A program made the translations under genes and the position numbers. From Fratercula arctica (lineage: Eukaryota > Chordata > Aves > Charadriiformes > Alcidae): DNA of 64,000 nucleotides. The stretch lies in assembly GCA_947846985.1 (NCBI GenBank), contig CANTUZ010000001.1:6555504-6619503 (forward strand), written 5' to 3'. The notes under the pieces are model-generated. The model ran no database searches and had not been told where the DNA came from. It was given only the letters and a program-made list of their open reading frames with translations. Positions 1 through 11,972 of the stretch are shown here, piece by piece. How positions within the stretch are numbered: position 1 is the stretch's first letter; each line of letters starts with the position of its first letter.

Positions 1-1304
1 ATCACTAGATTAACTCTATCCTTCTATAACTCAGAAAGAGCACAAGCCCTTAAAATTACCGGTAATGAGACTGGTATTTACCATAGTCTTTCTGACATAC
101 CACCTAGAATTGAAGGCCGTAGAACTCGAAGGGACATCTGGGCCATTAAGTTCAGCAGCCTGATATTGCAGTAACCGTGCTCTACAAACTTTTCACAAAA
201 TTATTAAGATATTTCATAAAACTATCTAGGTTTTGACTGTATCAGAAAGGTTTTCAGGCTCTGACTTCTCTGTTTCATGTCAGACTATGTCTATTTATTT
301 TTGTTTAAGACCAGTATTTACACCTTGGTCTCAAATCATTTGCCTTCCCTCGTTCTTATTCCTCTCATATATTAAAATTATTTTCCCAACCTGAAATCAG
401 CCAACATAGCTGTTATCAAATACCCGTGTCTTTCTCTTGTGCTATTAATTTTATCATAACAGGGATGTATGATCCTGTAAGAACAGGATCTTTCTCTTTG
501 AGACCCTCTCCACGGGGTTTGCTTTCATTCTGTTGATGTTTGTTGGTATCCTTCCATCATTCGTTCACAGCCACATGCAAAACTAGTCTAGTCAAGTCTT
601 GGACATTTTTGTAGTCTTTCCTTCATTAATCATTACTAGGAGACTTCTTTGGACCTGTTGATCTAGTTGTTGCAATAAACACTTTTTATAGAATACTCAC
701 AGTGAATAAATGAAGAGGATGTTGTGGCTACAGGTATTGTAGCACAGTATTGACCCCACAGATTTAGAACAACCAGCTTAACCAGCTCTGAAGGCATCTT
801 CCTCTTTCCAGAGCTCAAAAATATTCAGTGCACCTGCAGAGTGCCAGGTTAAAAGTAATACATCACAGATTTGTGCCACTTAAACTTTATTTCAACTTTG
901 GTAATGAACTGTATCCATGTGCGTAGGAGATAAACTAAGCTTCAGAATACAAACTGATATTTTTTATGCATTTATATGCAAGAGTATCTCAGAACTCCAG
1001 TGTTTTAGGAGCTATATGAACTAAGAAAAACAAAGAGACAACAAAAAAAAGGAGCTCAGACAGAAATGGTTCTACATATCTAAGTATGGCAATTGCAAGG
1101 AAATGGTAAGGGAAATTCAAGCAGTATGCCAGCCTGTGGGCTCTGCTCATTTGCTCTTTAACAGATCTTAAGTTTGATGAAGACATCATTCTAAGACTGG
1201 AGGAGCATAATAAAATTTATTTCATGACCATAATATGGCATACAGGAGAAAGCACAAGAGTACTTTTGGGGAACCAGAGTGGCATTTCTCTTCCCAGATT
1301 TACA
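1..1304. other. No gene or recognised repeat seen
   Basis: AT-rich unique-looking sequence. The only open frame of note is a 66-codon minus-strand frame (989-1189), which is chance-sized and has a hydrophobic end. I see no repeat terminus, splice-like exon or RNA gene. Confidence 0.5.
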
Positions 1305-1560
1305 GGTCATAGGATCATTTAAGTTGGAAAAGACATTTAAGATCATCGTCATTTAAGATCATCCAACCATAAACCTAACACTACCAAATCCACCACTAAA
1401 CCATGTCCTCAAGTGCCACATGTACCGTCTTTTGAATACCTCCAGGGATGGTGAATCAACCACTTCCCTGGGCAGCCTGTTCCAATGCTTGGTAACCCTT
1501 TCAGTGAAGACATTTTTCCTAAGGTCTGAGGGCTGGGATTTGTTTCAGTTGGCTCTTTGC
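1305..1560 (-). mobile_element. CR1: CR1 LINE 3' fragment
   Basis: A 5'-truncated CR1 retrotransposon lying on the minus strand. The low-coordinate edge reads as the reverse complement of a CR1 3' end (CATAGGATCATTTAAGTTGG, near 1309). It is followed by the usual antisense text for the C-terminal end of ORF2, including CTGGGCAGCCTGTTCCAATG at about 1468. The element carries a local 16-bp duplication near its 3' end: ATTTAAGATCATC occurs twice between about 1335 and 1365. Similarity fades after about 1540, so the upper boundary is approximate. Divergence is substantial and it encodes nothing intact. Confidence 0.85.
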
Positions 1561-2404
1561 GCTGTGCTCATCGCTACGTGAAAATCATACACGGACTTGT
1601 GTATCGCATGCAGTTGTTTAAGTCTTTGAACTGAAAATGCAACTGTATACATTGTGCAGCCCTATCATTTATTAAAATTATGTCTAGCCCTCTGGGAGCT
1701 CATAGCAGTCAGTGTTGTTTGTATTATTATGTAGTCTTCTTTACAAAACTGCTTTTTTCCTTGCTGCTTGACTTTTCTCAACATTCTTGTAATTAAAATC
1801 TCTTTTGATTCCATTTGGCATTTCACCATCTGCACACAAGGAAATACCTTGGAACTGGTCTGCCTGTGACTTCGCACTGTCCACTAATTAAACTGGGTTT
1901 TAATCGGAGATTCTTAATCATCGCTAATTTTCTGACTACAAGGTGGTTGTGTCTGCAGTCATTTCCCCAGTGACTTCTTTAAAGGATGGACATACAAATG
2001 AAAACTGACTGTACAAATGAGGTTGCAGGGTTCCATATTTATTCCTTCTCAATGATTCCTGATCACATTTGCTGCATTTACAAGAACAGTCACTATTTTT
2101 CTAGCTGCTACTTGGGCAGATTTTATCTGGAATCCAGAGTTATAGCGGTGTCCTTTGCATATGCACTTCCCATATAGAAAAGCAGGAAGGAAGAAAAACA
2201 AAACAAAACAAAATTCTCTTCAAGAGACATTGTGGGGAAAAAAACCCCTTTGTTCCAGTTTTTGTGTTAATATGGAAGTTTTTGATAAAAATGTTCTAGA
2301 TTTGAGCAGAAACCCCCTGCAAACTTCTCTTGGTCTTTTGGAGACCAGAAACTTTAAAACAAAAACAGAAAAGTGACACTGAAAAATGTTGTAATAATAA
2401 TAAA
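1561..2404. other. No gene or recognised repeat seen
   Basis: Spacer between two CR1 copies of opposite orientation. Short open frames on both strands (60-80 codons) overlap one another and show no recognisable domain. The right end, from about 2376, may already be diverged CR1 sequence. Confidence 0.45.
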
Positions 2405-4131
2405 TGGTGCAGCTGGAGCTGAACTTGGCAAGGGACACAAAGAATAATAAGGGTTTCTACAGGTATGTCAACCAGAAAGGGAGGGTCAAAGAAAGCGTAC
2501 CCCACCCCCTGCTCCCTCGATGAGAAAAACTGGCAAACTTGTAACACTGGACAAGGAGAAATCTGAGGGACTCAACAACATTTTTGCCTCAGTCTTCACT
2601 GGCAACCTCCCTCCCCACACCTCCGCAAGTGGGAGACTGGGGGAACAAAGTCCCTCCAACTGTAAGAGAAGATCAGGTTCGTAGCCACCTCAAAAACCTG
2701 AATATATAGAACTCTATGGGACCTGATGAGATGCATCCCAGAGTCCTGAGGGAACTGGCTGATGCAGTTGCCACACCACTCACTCTCCAGGCTATTTGAA
2801 AAATCATGGCACTTATGTGAAGTTCCTGGTGACTGGAAAAAGGGAAACATTGCACCCATTTTTAAAATGGGTAGAAAGGAGGACCCTGGGAACTACTGAC
2901 CTGTGCCTGGGAAGATCATGGAACAGGTCTTCCTAGAAGCTTTGCACAAGCACATGGAGGACAGGGAGGTGATTTGAGACAGCCAGTTTGCAAGTCCTGC
3001 TTGACCAACCTAGCAGCCTTCTATGATGGAGTGACTACATCAGTGGACAAAGGCAGAGCTATGGATGTCATTTATCTGGACTTCTTTAATGCTACTGACA
3101 TGGTCCCCCACAACATCCTTCTTTGTAAATTGGAGAGATATTGATTTGATGGGTGGACTCCTCAGTGTATAAGGAATTGGTTGGATGGTCACATCATGGT
3201 AGTGGTCAACAACTCAATGTCCAGATGGAGATCAGTGACAAGTGGTGTCCTTCAGGAGTCTGTACTGGGACCAGGACTGTTCAATGTCTTCATCAATGAC
3301 ATAGACAGTGGAATTGAGTACACCCTTAGTAAGTTTACAGGTGACACCCAGCTGAGTGTTGCAGTTGACACGCCTGAGGGACGGGATGCCATCCAGAAAA
3401 ACCTGGACAGGCTCAAGAAGTGGCCCATGCAAACGTCATGAAGTTCAACAAGGCCATGTGCAAGGTCCTGCACTTGGGTCAGGACAATTGTCATTATCAA
3501 TACAGGCTGGGGGATGATGTGATAAAGAGCAGCCCTGCGGAAAAGGACTTGGAGGTACTGTTGGATGAAAATCTAGACATGAGCCAGAATGTGCGCTGGC
3601 AGTCCAGGCGGCCAGCTGTATCCTGGGCTGTATCAAAAGCGTGGCCAGCAGCTCAAGGGAGGTGATTCTGCCCCTCTACTCTGGTCTGGTGAGACCCCAC
3701 CTGGAGTACTGCGTCCAGCTCTGGAGCCCTCAGCACTGGAAAGACATGGACCTGTTGGAACGAGTCCAAAGGAGGGTCACAAAAATCATCAGAGGGTGGG
3801 AGCACCCCTCTATGAATACAGGCTGAGAGAGTTGGGGTTGTTCAGCCTGGAGAAGAGAAGGCTCCAGGGAGACTTTATTGTGACCTTACAGTACTTAAAG
3901 GGGGCCTACAGGAAAGATGGGGACAGACTTTCTAGTAGTGCCTGCTGCGATAGGACAAGGGGTAATGGCTTTAAACTAAAGGAGGGTGCATTCAGAGTAG
4001 ATATAAGGAAGAAATTTTTTACACTGAGGGTGGTGAAACACTGGCCCAGGTTGCCCAGAGAGGTGGGAGATGCCCCATCCCTGGAAACATTCCAGGCCAG
4101 GTTGGACGGGGCTCTGAGCAACCTGATCTAG
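2405..4131 (+). pseudogene. Broken CR1 ORF2 reverse transcriptase
   Basis: Remnant of the LINE polyprotein that would nick target DNA and reverse-transcribe its own RNA; only RT and the C-terminal region remain. Visible blocks in order: GPDEMHPRVLRELADA (2719 on), PGNY followed by a TGA at 2897-2899 where the family has Arg (a CGA to TGA change), [15 protein letters not shown] around 3080-3124, [20 protein letters not shown] near 3244-3300, and SKFTGDTQL at 3328-3354. The last is the catalytic F/YADD box with one of its two Asp codons changed to Gly. The reading frame moves at least three more times: near 3425, between about 3610 and 3640, and near 3815. It then runs open to a stop at 4129-4131 through RTRGNGFKLKEG and HWPRLPREVGDAPSLETFQA. 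No full-length product is possible. Confidence 0.9.
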
Positions 4132-4225
4132 TTGAAGATGTCCCTGCTCATTGCAGGGGTATTGGACTAGGTGACCTTTAAAGGTCCCTTCTAACCCAAA
4201 CTATTCTATGATTCTGTGATTCTCT
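2405..4225 (+). mobile_element. CR1: CR1 LINE, ORF2 RT part to 3' end
   Basis: The longest transposon in the window, about 1.8 kb of a CR1 non-LTR retrotransposon in sense orientation, 5'-truncated downstream of the endonuclease. It runs from the linker before the reverse transcriptase (GACACAAAGAATAATAAGGG region, 2431 on) through the RT and C-terminal domain to a short 3' untranslated region. That region ends in the CR1 terminal repeat (ATTCTATGATTCTGTGATTC, from 4203). CR1 elements are copied by target-primed reverse transcription from their 3' end, lack a poly(A) tail, and usually arrive 5'-truncated. No target-site duplication is evident. The 3' UTR, with the GAGCAACCTGATCTAG block at 4116, matches the subfamily of the minus-strand fragment near 37.5 kb. 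Frameshifts and stops show it is long dead. Confidence 0.95.
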
Positions 4226-4465
4226 GAAAAATTTTCATTTTATCACGTTATCACCGGAAAAGACATTTTTCCCAACTATCTCTTTTTACTCACAAGACTT
4301 AGAGTTTAAACCACTGAAGTGAAGGTAACTTTATATCGTATTAAGAAGGCTCCTTGACAGACAATTTGATCAGGGTGGAATCTTACTGTAGCTGCTTTAA
4401 TGTTACAGACAAGGGAAAAGTATAAAAGGAATAGTACATTGGGTATGTTCTTGGTTGAGAGGTGT
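4226..4465. other. Short unique spacer
   Basis: About 240 bp between the CR1 3' end and an old SINE. Nothing recognisable is seen in it. Confidence 0.4.
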
Positions 4466-4715
4466 CAGTATCCAGAGAAAACACTGCACACTTGAGTTGT
4501 CTTCTCAGCTGTGTGATCGTGAATAAATAACTTCCATTCTATTCCCAGTCTTTTCCCTCTTTCTGCCCTGCCTTTGTCTTCTATTGTGGACTGTGAGCTC
4601 TTCGATGTGAGTAGTTTCTTTTAGCTTGTTTACACATTTGGTTTATCATAATGAGACACAATTCATTATTTAAGTTGTTAGTAACTGCTGTATGGTAATT
4701 CATTATTATTTTCTG
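4466..4715 (+). mobile_element. MIR: Ancient MIR-type SINE with L2-like tail
   Basis: A degenerate core-SINE in sense orientation. The core is visible as AGCTGTGTGATCGTGAATAA (4507) followed by AACTTCCATTCTATTCCCAG, the counterpart of the MIR core that runs through TGTGTGACC, CAAGTCACTT and CTCAGTTTCC. It is followed by the L2-derived tail, GGACTGTGAGCTCTTCGATG at 4588 and a TAATTCATTATTATT end near 4697. MIR-type SINEs were tRNA-derived and mobilised by L2-type LINEs before the amniote radiation, so the copy is expected to be heavily diverged. The orientation agrees between core and tail, which supports one element rather than chance matches. The tRNA-like 5' head is not clear. Confidence 0.75.
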
Positions 4716-5484
4716 TTTCCATTTCTTTATAGAACATCATTTTAAAGGACTGTAAAAAAATTAAATTCAACGAATATCTAATACACGCTATAGTTGATTA
4801 TATTGTCCATCTATACTCTTCTGGTTTGTTTGTCCATGTAAGAACTCTTGGTATATTTAAAAGTTGTTTGCCATCTCTTTCCAGCACACTGCATGATCAG
4901 TGCCTAAGCAAATCATATCCCATTTTTTGAAGTGTTCTTTTTTTTCATGAGTGATGTGAGTGCATTACAGTCCTCTTGATGAGTGTTTCAGAGATACTGT
5001 CCTGAAAAGTCATTATTCAACCTTCCCACCACTTTGTAATGATTGTCCGATGACAGGCATGAGAGAAGTGCATTTCCCTCTCGTGACCTTTAATTCATGC
5101 CTGGGATACTGGCTGTTATATTCCAGCTAATTCTTGTTTTCATTACGTCTGCCAGTGGGAAAATGTTGAAATTCACTCCCTCTACATTATACACGATGTG
5201 ATATTAAAGGCAAAATAAATACCAGCAATCTATTTCTGTGGTTCAGCTTCCCTCTTTCAGTCCCAAAGGTCCTGCGTTTTAAAGTCTGCTAGCGGTAGTA
5301 TAAAATCTTTGAGTAATAAATTTGAGCAAGTCAGACTCAAGGGTAAGGGAGAGATAACGTTCATAGGACTTCAGACTTGGATTCAATCTCTTGACATGCC
5401 CAAAGCTTCATTTGTGACACTGTGAGACTCATGGAGAAGGGGTTGGGACAGGCTGCTTGTATCTATGCTAGTTAAATAAGTAAT
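4716..5484. other. No gene or recognised repeat seen
   Basis: AT-rich unique sequence. No open frame above about 60 codons, and no repeat terminus found. Confidence 0.45.
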
Positions 5485-5916
5485 CGTAGAATCAGAATCA
5501 TAAAATCATAGAATAACCTAGTTTGGAAAGGACCTTGAAAGGTCAGCCAGTTGAAACTTCTGTGGTAAAGGGAGCCTAGATGAGGTTACCTATCACCCTT
5601 TCCAATCGCATCTTGAAAGCCTCCTATGATGGGGACTCCACCATGTCCCTGGGAAAGTTACTCCGGTGATTGTTCTTACTGTTCTTTTTTATGTTGAGGT
5701 GAAACTTCTCCTGGTGCAACTTGTGCTCATTGCCCCTTGTCTTCTCCATGTGGTTCTTTATGAAGAGAGAGACTCCATCTTCTTTGTAGCCACCCTTTAA
5801 GTACTGAAATACCGTGATGAGGTCTCCCTGAGCCTTCTCTTCTTCAGGAAGAAAAGACCTAACTCCTTCAGTCTTTTGTCATAGGCACTCATTCTGTATC
5901 TTCTCTGTACCAGGCA
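5485..5916 (-). mobile_element. CR1: CR1 LINE 3' fragment, old
   Basis: Minus-strand CR1. The low-coordinate end carries the reversed terminal repeat (AATCATAAAATCATAGAATA, 5497 on). It continues as the antisense of the ORF2 C-terminus, including GGACTCCACCATGTCCCTGG at 5634 and the block CTTTAAGTACTGAAATACCG at about 5796. The latter is the reverse complement of the region encoding the QYLKGAY-like motif of CR1. About 430 bp are kept, with scattered indels, so no frame is maintained. The 3' repeat looks partly expanded (AGAATCAGAATCATAAAATCATAG). Confidence 0.88.
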
Positions 5917-8900
5917 GTTGACAGACTAAATGTATTCCTAATTACAAAGTGCTTGAATACTACTCTTGAAAGCAGGAGGTGAAAGAGTTCACATAAACAC
6001 TGTTCCTATCTGCTGTGTTTGGCAACACATTTGTACCATGCAGCAGCCTTGCACTTCAACTACGTCCAAGATACGTCCACCTTAATCTCCCTCCATTCTG
6101 GTGTATTCCTTAGGGTTATCAATTATTAACTCTGGATTAGCAGTTGGAGGTCAGGACCTTTATTATATGGGGCATGAACTTTACGTGCTGCCTCCTGTGG
6201 TGCCCCGAGCAGTCAGGGGGGAGGAAGGTGTTTAGGGAATGCTCATTTCATTATCACATTGCCACAACACTGTAGGTGGTACGGTAACATATCTGTATTG
6301 ATACAGCCTTGTATCAGCACATTTAATGGGGGGCAGATGGGAAAAAAAAAAAAAAAAAAAAACAAGTTCAAAAACAGTGGTAATCATACAGATGTCAGAA
6401 AAAATCTGCCCTCATGCTGTCTGCGCACAGGAGGAGATACGAAATGTGGGTAACACAGCTTATTGCCCATGTCAGCGGCAGAATTAACACCGAACTGCAC
6501 ATCATAAAGCTACAGATCATTGGCAGGATACTCAGCGAATACTGTTGACTTTATTGATGTCATTGTTCTCCTCCTCCTATTTCCCCAATGTCTATACCCA
6601 GGAATATCTCATTAAACCAAGTCTTTTCAGGGAACGCCGGGGAGTATGAGAGTACAAAAAATTGCTAGTAAAACAAGAACTGCCAACTGAAACCATCAAG
6701 ATCATTATCAGGAAAGGCTTCAAATGCTGCAAGTATAACAGGGACAGTTCTGAGTGCTAATGAGCATCCAGATAGGACAGGCATTTTCTCACCCCCTGAG
6801 GAAGGGTCAAAACTAATCTGACAAACTCAGCATGCCTCAGCATTGGAGGAAGAATACTCATGAAAAGGTCCATGGGTGTCAGAGAAAGAAAATCTTTAAA
6901 AGTGCGCTGAGAACAGAGGACTTGGATAAAGGCAGGTCCCGGGCAAGAATGCACTCACATGTGCACATATATGTGTGTGTATATATGCATATAAAAATGC
7001 ATTATAAATTTGTGCAGATTGTTTTGTGTAATACACATGAAAAAACACCACACTTCATAATCAAAGATTTTAAGGGGATTATATGAAAAGAGCAAAAATA
7101 AAAAATACCTTCCCTCCCACTGCTGACAGCCTACTCCTAACTTCTACTTCCATGGTGTCAGTATTTACTGACTGCATTATCATACAATGGGAATCATCTC
7201 CCCAAATGTGTCTGTTCGCTATATTCATATCAGTTCAGCAGTCCCAGCCGTCAGAACCCCATCTCCCTTGCAGGGGAGATGGGGGTCTTATTGCAGTCAC
7301 TTCCCTGTCTGAGGAATCAACTCAGCAAAACAAAACCCCTGTGGAGTCATCTCCCACTACAGCGAAGGCTCCTCGCTCTGCTTTATCATCTATTAATGTT
7401 CAACGTCCTGCTGCTGTGGCTTTTGCTACCTGGCATTCCCACTTGGTGATTAAAGCTGTTGATTGCTGGCCACCTTTTCTCAAGATGGTCCTTAATCATG
7501 AAGTCACAAGGCCTGTATGTCCTTAGGAAACTCTTCTTCCCAGTGTCGTGCTCAGAGAAGACTCTAGGGCAGTTGTGTCTCAGCACTACCTTCCTTTTAC
7601 CTTCCTACTTCTCTGCCCCTACACACACACATGCACACCCTCTGACCTGGGATTTGTAGTGGAGCAGGGTACACTACGACGTCTCTAAGCATCCTCCACC
7701 CTCTTCACCTTGTTCCATCACCCTCAATTTTCCTCTCTGCAGCTTATTTAGGCTGGGGCCAGCAGTGACTGCTTTACCTGCACTGAAGTCACAGGTACGT
7801 GCCGTCACTATCTTTGTACCCCAGTCCTCCTAACTAATCCCTTCCTAATCATAAAGACATAAAGAAGATGTGTAGACATATGATTGAGATAGTACTTCTG
7901 CCAGGAACATATACCACTACCCAGATATACTGACAGTGACCCACCGGCTTCTAAGGATCAAATAGTCCTGCTCAAATCAAAAAGGGTTATTCACACACTT
8001 TGGTTTTCCAAAGTTTTTTATAAGCTGTTGTTGATTAGGATCATGATCCTGATTCTTGTGACTTAAAAAGCAGCTTCTGCCCAAACTTTATGGCGTGCTA
8101 AAATGATTTGCTTACATGAGGGGAGGGAACAAACAAACAAAAAATTACAAAAAGAAAACTAAAACACTGTAAGAAAAAAGGAAGAAAACCAAACAAGATT
8201 TGGGAACTGAATGCAGTGAACATGTGCTTGAATACATTTATCTAGTATTCACCCAGTTCCCATACCAACAGGGAAAAACAGCTACTTCCATTACAAAATG
8301 CAGTTTATAAATGCCGTCTCTCCTAGTACTTGAACAGATTTTATTTGAGAGAATAAAGAAGCTCTGTTAGCATTATTAGCTATAGTTAAACCTACTTTTC
8401 TCAAACACTACTCTAGATAAAAGGATAACTTCTAAATAGTATATTCTTCTCTTAGCCAGGATCTTCCCAGCTGATAATTCGCACAAATCTGCTTGTCAAA
8501 ACTACCATAACTTGGCTTCCTCTAAAGTACTGGTGTAAACCCCAGAAACTCTCAAAACCTCAAAACCTTTGCTTTTACCATCCATTTTAAAAACTATTAT
8601 CATCAGCTATAAAGAATAAATGTAATTCCTGCAATTCCTTATAAGACAGTCTTTCCATTTGCAGGAGAATGTGTGGTGTCTTTGAAAAATTTTCCTATAT
8701 GTGCTTGTCCAAATATGAAATTATTTTGGAAATGAGCCTCTTTATACTACTCCAATATGTTTGGCAATTATAACACAGATGCTTTCTACACTTGTCTTAT
8801 TGAGATGTAAGATTTGGCTGTAATGGGTATAATTTCAAGTAGTTCCTTGCTCTTTTGTTAAGTCCAAGCTATTCTTATTGTATAATATAAGTCGATTCAT

Positions 8901-9788
8901 GCTTTTATAACAGCAAATTGTGAGTTGAAATCCGGGCATGTTTTTCCAAGAAGTGAGTTTTCTCAGAAGGGTCATTTTGATCTTACGTCTGATGAATTTG
9001 TGTCTCAAAGTAGCCAGGAAAGATGCATTTTCTTTCAATTTTATAATGAAATCACAGACTGAAATGAGTTTCCCATGTTGCTTACGACAGGCAATGCTTA
9101 GGTACCATGAACAACAAGGGGACTTGCGGATTTGCACAACATGGGTATGCAAAACACCTTAACAAAGCAAAGTTTTCCATTTTTTGACTTGAAAACTGCA
9201 CTGCAACAGCTGCAGCTGCCAGCCAGAAATCTTGTGCAGCCCGCTCTAAGTGTTCATGTATTATTTGTGCCTGTCATGTTCCATCAGACGTTTTATCTGA
9301 TGTTGTTGATGCACCAAATGTTGTGTACCTAAGATCAGGTTCGTGTCTTTGTATGTCTCCTGCTCTTTTTATTAGTACTTCTTAACACATACAGAACTCC
9401 ATGAGTCTTCATTTTGTCAACTGCTTGATTTTGACTGAACTCGTCTTCCCACGCAGAAGTTTTGATATATGTTTCTCTCCTGACATTAAGGTGACTGTTT
9501 TTCTGCCTTATGATACTGTTGATAACACTTTTTCAAGCATAGCTCTTCTTTCAGTCAAAAAAGACTGACCTCTCTATTTTGACAGCCCCGTTATTTTGTC
9601 TAAGAACAAAAAAACAGTGGAAGGGTACTCCTGCCAATGAGACGGAATCGGAATATAGTCTTCTAAACACTATAAAAGACTGAAAGTGCACAATAGACAG
9701 GGACGAAGCATCCCTCGATGTCATGTCCGAGAGTGCAGTTCACTGGCATCAGTCAGACTTCCCTCAGCCCGCAGAGGGGGGGTCGGTC
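5917..9788. other. 3.9 kb without recognised gene or transposon
   Basis: Mostly AT-rich unique sequence. It holds a 21-nt A run (6342-6362), a small TG/TA-rich patch near 6970-6990, and the longest chance-like open frame in non-repeat DNA (7083-7526 plus, 147 codons). That frame is rich in Ser, Thr and Pro in its second half, has no recognisable domain and no splice context that stands out. A 105-codon minus-strand frame (8835-9152) and overlapping plus-strand frames are likewise unrecognised. Confidence 0.45.
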
Positions 9789-10082
9789 TCTCTTCCCAAG
9801 TAATAGGCAACAGGACAAGAGGAAACTGCCTCAAGTTGTGCCAGGGGAGGTTTAGATTGGATATTAGGAAAAGAATTCTTCACTAAAAGGGTTATCAAAC
9901 ATTAGAACAGCCTGCCCAGGGAAGCGGTTGGGCCACCATCCCCGGAGGTATTTAAATGATGTGTAGAGGTGGTGCTGAGGGACATGGTTTAGTGGTAACT
10001 TGGCAGTGCTGGGTTAACAGTTGGACTTGATGATCTTAAAGGTCTCTTCCAATGAAAACATTCTATGATCCTATGATTCTAA
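9789..10082 (+). mobile_element. CR1: CR1 LINE 3' fragment
   Basis: Sense-strand CR1 tail, about 290 bp. Visible marks are AACAGGACAAGAGGAAACTG (9808), the RLDIRK-coding stretch GGTTTAGATTGGATATTAGG (9849), ACAGCCTGCCCAGGGAAGCG near 9907, and the 3' untranslated block GAGGGACATGGTTTAGTGGT at 9978. The terminus is TTCTATGATCCTATGATTCT (about 10061). The 3' block differs from that of the copies at 22.9, 36.2 and 63.6 kb, so this is a different CR1 subfamily. It may reach up to 100 bp further left in diverged form. Confidence 0.92.
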
Positions 10083-11033
10083 GATTGTTTTCTTCTCCCA
10101 CACAGCAGGATAAAGTGCTGTAGCGGACACTAGTCTGCAAGATGAATGCCACATAGAATTAAAAAGACTGGTACTGAGGTATAAAATTCCTATCCCAAAA
10201 ACTCGGAGTACTTCTCCACTGTTCTTAGGAGCAGTGGAAGCAGGGAATAACTGGGAGTTTTAGTGTACGGTGCTGACAGCACCTGGTAAAGGGGGAAGGA
10301 GTGCTCTGGCTTTAGAAGCCACTCAAGAGTGGAGCAGTCTCAGTACCAAGTGACAGACAAACCGAAATGGTACAAATGTGCCACAGTAATGAAAAGTTGC
10401 TTACCTGGTGAGTATCTCAGCAGAAAACACATCGTTATGCTGTTACAAAAAGGCTGGGATTTCTTAATCTCTCCTGTTTCTCCTTCCTCTTTATCCCTCA
10501 TCTCCTTTTACCTCAAAAGTCCTTTTTGGTTTTTCATTTCTCCCTCCCTCAAAAAAACCCCACATAGAAATGCCAAATTAAGAGAAACTCTGAATCTTAA
10601 TGAGCGTTCTAGATATAAAATATTTGCTTTCCAATCAGATCTTCACATTTTTAAAAAAACAATCAGAGTGGAAGCAATAACATTTACCCAGAAAGAGCGG
10701 TGAAAAACAGGAAGTGAAAACAAAAAAACCCTACTTGATCCGACTTTTGATGTGTGAAAAACTGCAGGTATTCTTGTCCTTTGGATAATAGGTACTGTAC
10801 AGGGAAACAGGCCCCTCATGGAATCATTCCTCACAACATGCCGTTAAGATGCCAAAGCCGATGCCCACCTCAGAGAAGGCACAAAACTTACCTCAGCTCC
10901 TTCCTAAGCACAGGAGAGCCACCAGAAGCAATAAAGCAGCTTTAAGCCAGCACGCGTAAACCCAGCTCAGTGTAAAAGGTGTTCAAAGAACACAACAGTT
11001 CAAGCAAATTCCACGAAATTAAGAAACTACCAG
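10083..11033. other. No gene or recognised repeat seen
   Basis: Unique-looking sequence. A 124-codon plus-strand frame (10329-10703) has no recognisable domain and is within chance size. Confidence 0.45.
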
Positions 11034-11095
11034 CCAGATCCAAACTGCTTTGAAGTCAATACAAATCTCTGCAGTGACTTGAAAGTGCTGCGGAC
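11034..11095. repeat. Small ancient dyad repeat, copy 1
   Basis: CAGATCCAAACTGCTTTGAA at 11034, then AGTCAATACAAATCTCTGCA and GTGACTTGAAAGTGCTG. This follows a short palindromic amniote repeat that pairs a GATCC...TTGAAGTCAATGG arm with its reverse complement. The two AGTCAAT/TGACTT blocks facing each other are visible here. Related copies sit near 46.55 and 62.57 kb. I do not know its formal family name. Confidence 0.45.
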
Positions 11096-11165
11096 AAAGC
11101 CCTCAATGTATAATTTCCGATGGAGGTATTTGAAGATTTAGGAGCTCTGCAGGGAAGACAAAGCT

Positions 11166-11290
11166 GAAAGGGATCTCTCAGGTCATCAAGTCCAGTCACA
11201 CATTATTTCTGATATCTCATCCTACAGTCGCTTTCATTACTATATCAGTCTCTATCTGTGAATGTCAGAACAAAGGTCCAACAGCCCAAT
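11166..11290 (-). mobile_element. Possible old CR1 3' end fragment
   Basis: AAAGGGATCTCTCAGGTCATCAAGTCCAGTC is the usual antisense wording just inside an old CR1 3' terminus (split here as TCTCAGGTCATCAAGTCCAG, 11176). The remaining 90 bp are too diverged to confirm. The terminal repeat itself is not preserved. Confidence 0.4.
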
Positions 11291-11941
11291 ATTTCTCTGA
11301 TGAAGAGGAAAATGCACAGTAGATAATACAATCAGTTTCTGTAAAACCTGAAGTTAAGTATTTAATCTACAGTGAAACTGAAAACGAGATGCTCATGATC
11401 GCTCCTGTAAGTCTCACTGTATTCATATTAAGCCCCTAGTGACAGCTGGGAAACCTGGAAAAGGAAGGCATTTGCACTGAATTTACTGATTGAAACTTAG
11501 TAAATAATTACACAACTCGGGATGCGAAAAGACAGAAGACAGATCAATCTTTCTTAGATATGTCAGTGCTGCACAGTTAAAAGACATGAAAAGCAAGGGA
11601 AAATGTGTCCAAAGGCAGCTGATTTGACTCTGAACTCAGAAAAGGGAATAAGACTGCTGAGTAAGAAGGAACTATTTTTGCAGTCTTTTTTTCACTGTAG
11701 AACCGTAGGTTAAAGGACTTCAGCTAGGGCATATAAGGTAGGTCAGGCATAGGTTAGGGGCATATAAGTGTTATTTTCAGCATAGTATCTTCTCATTAAA
11801 AAAAAAATATGAGCCAATGGCTGATTTATGTTATTTGATGTATTTATTGGTTGAGAAATCTAATCCCCATTCTAAGAATAAAGGCATAATTTAACACATC
11901 TTACTTCAAAAAGAATATATTCTGTATGGAGTTGTTTTTTT

Positions 11942-11972
11942 AAACAAAACAAAACAAAACAAAACAAAACAC
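11942..11972 (+). repeat. (AAAAC)n microsatellite
   Basis: Six tandem copies of AAAAC, uninterrupted. Confidence 0.95.

Noticed and set aside
3589..4131. 180-codon open frame as a host gene
   Set aside because: Its second half is the C-terminal part of CR1 ORF2; the first half is out of frame with the RT and only incidentally open.
7083..7526. 147-codon open frame
   Set aside because: Longest non-repeat frame but without recognisable domain, splice context or strand-specific codon pattern; chance is sufficient in 64 kb.
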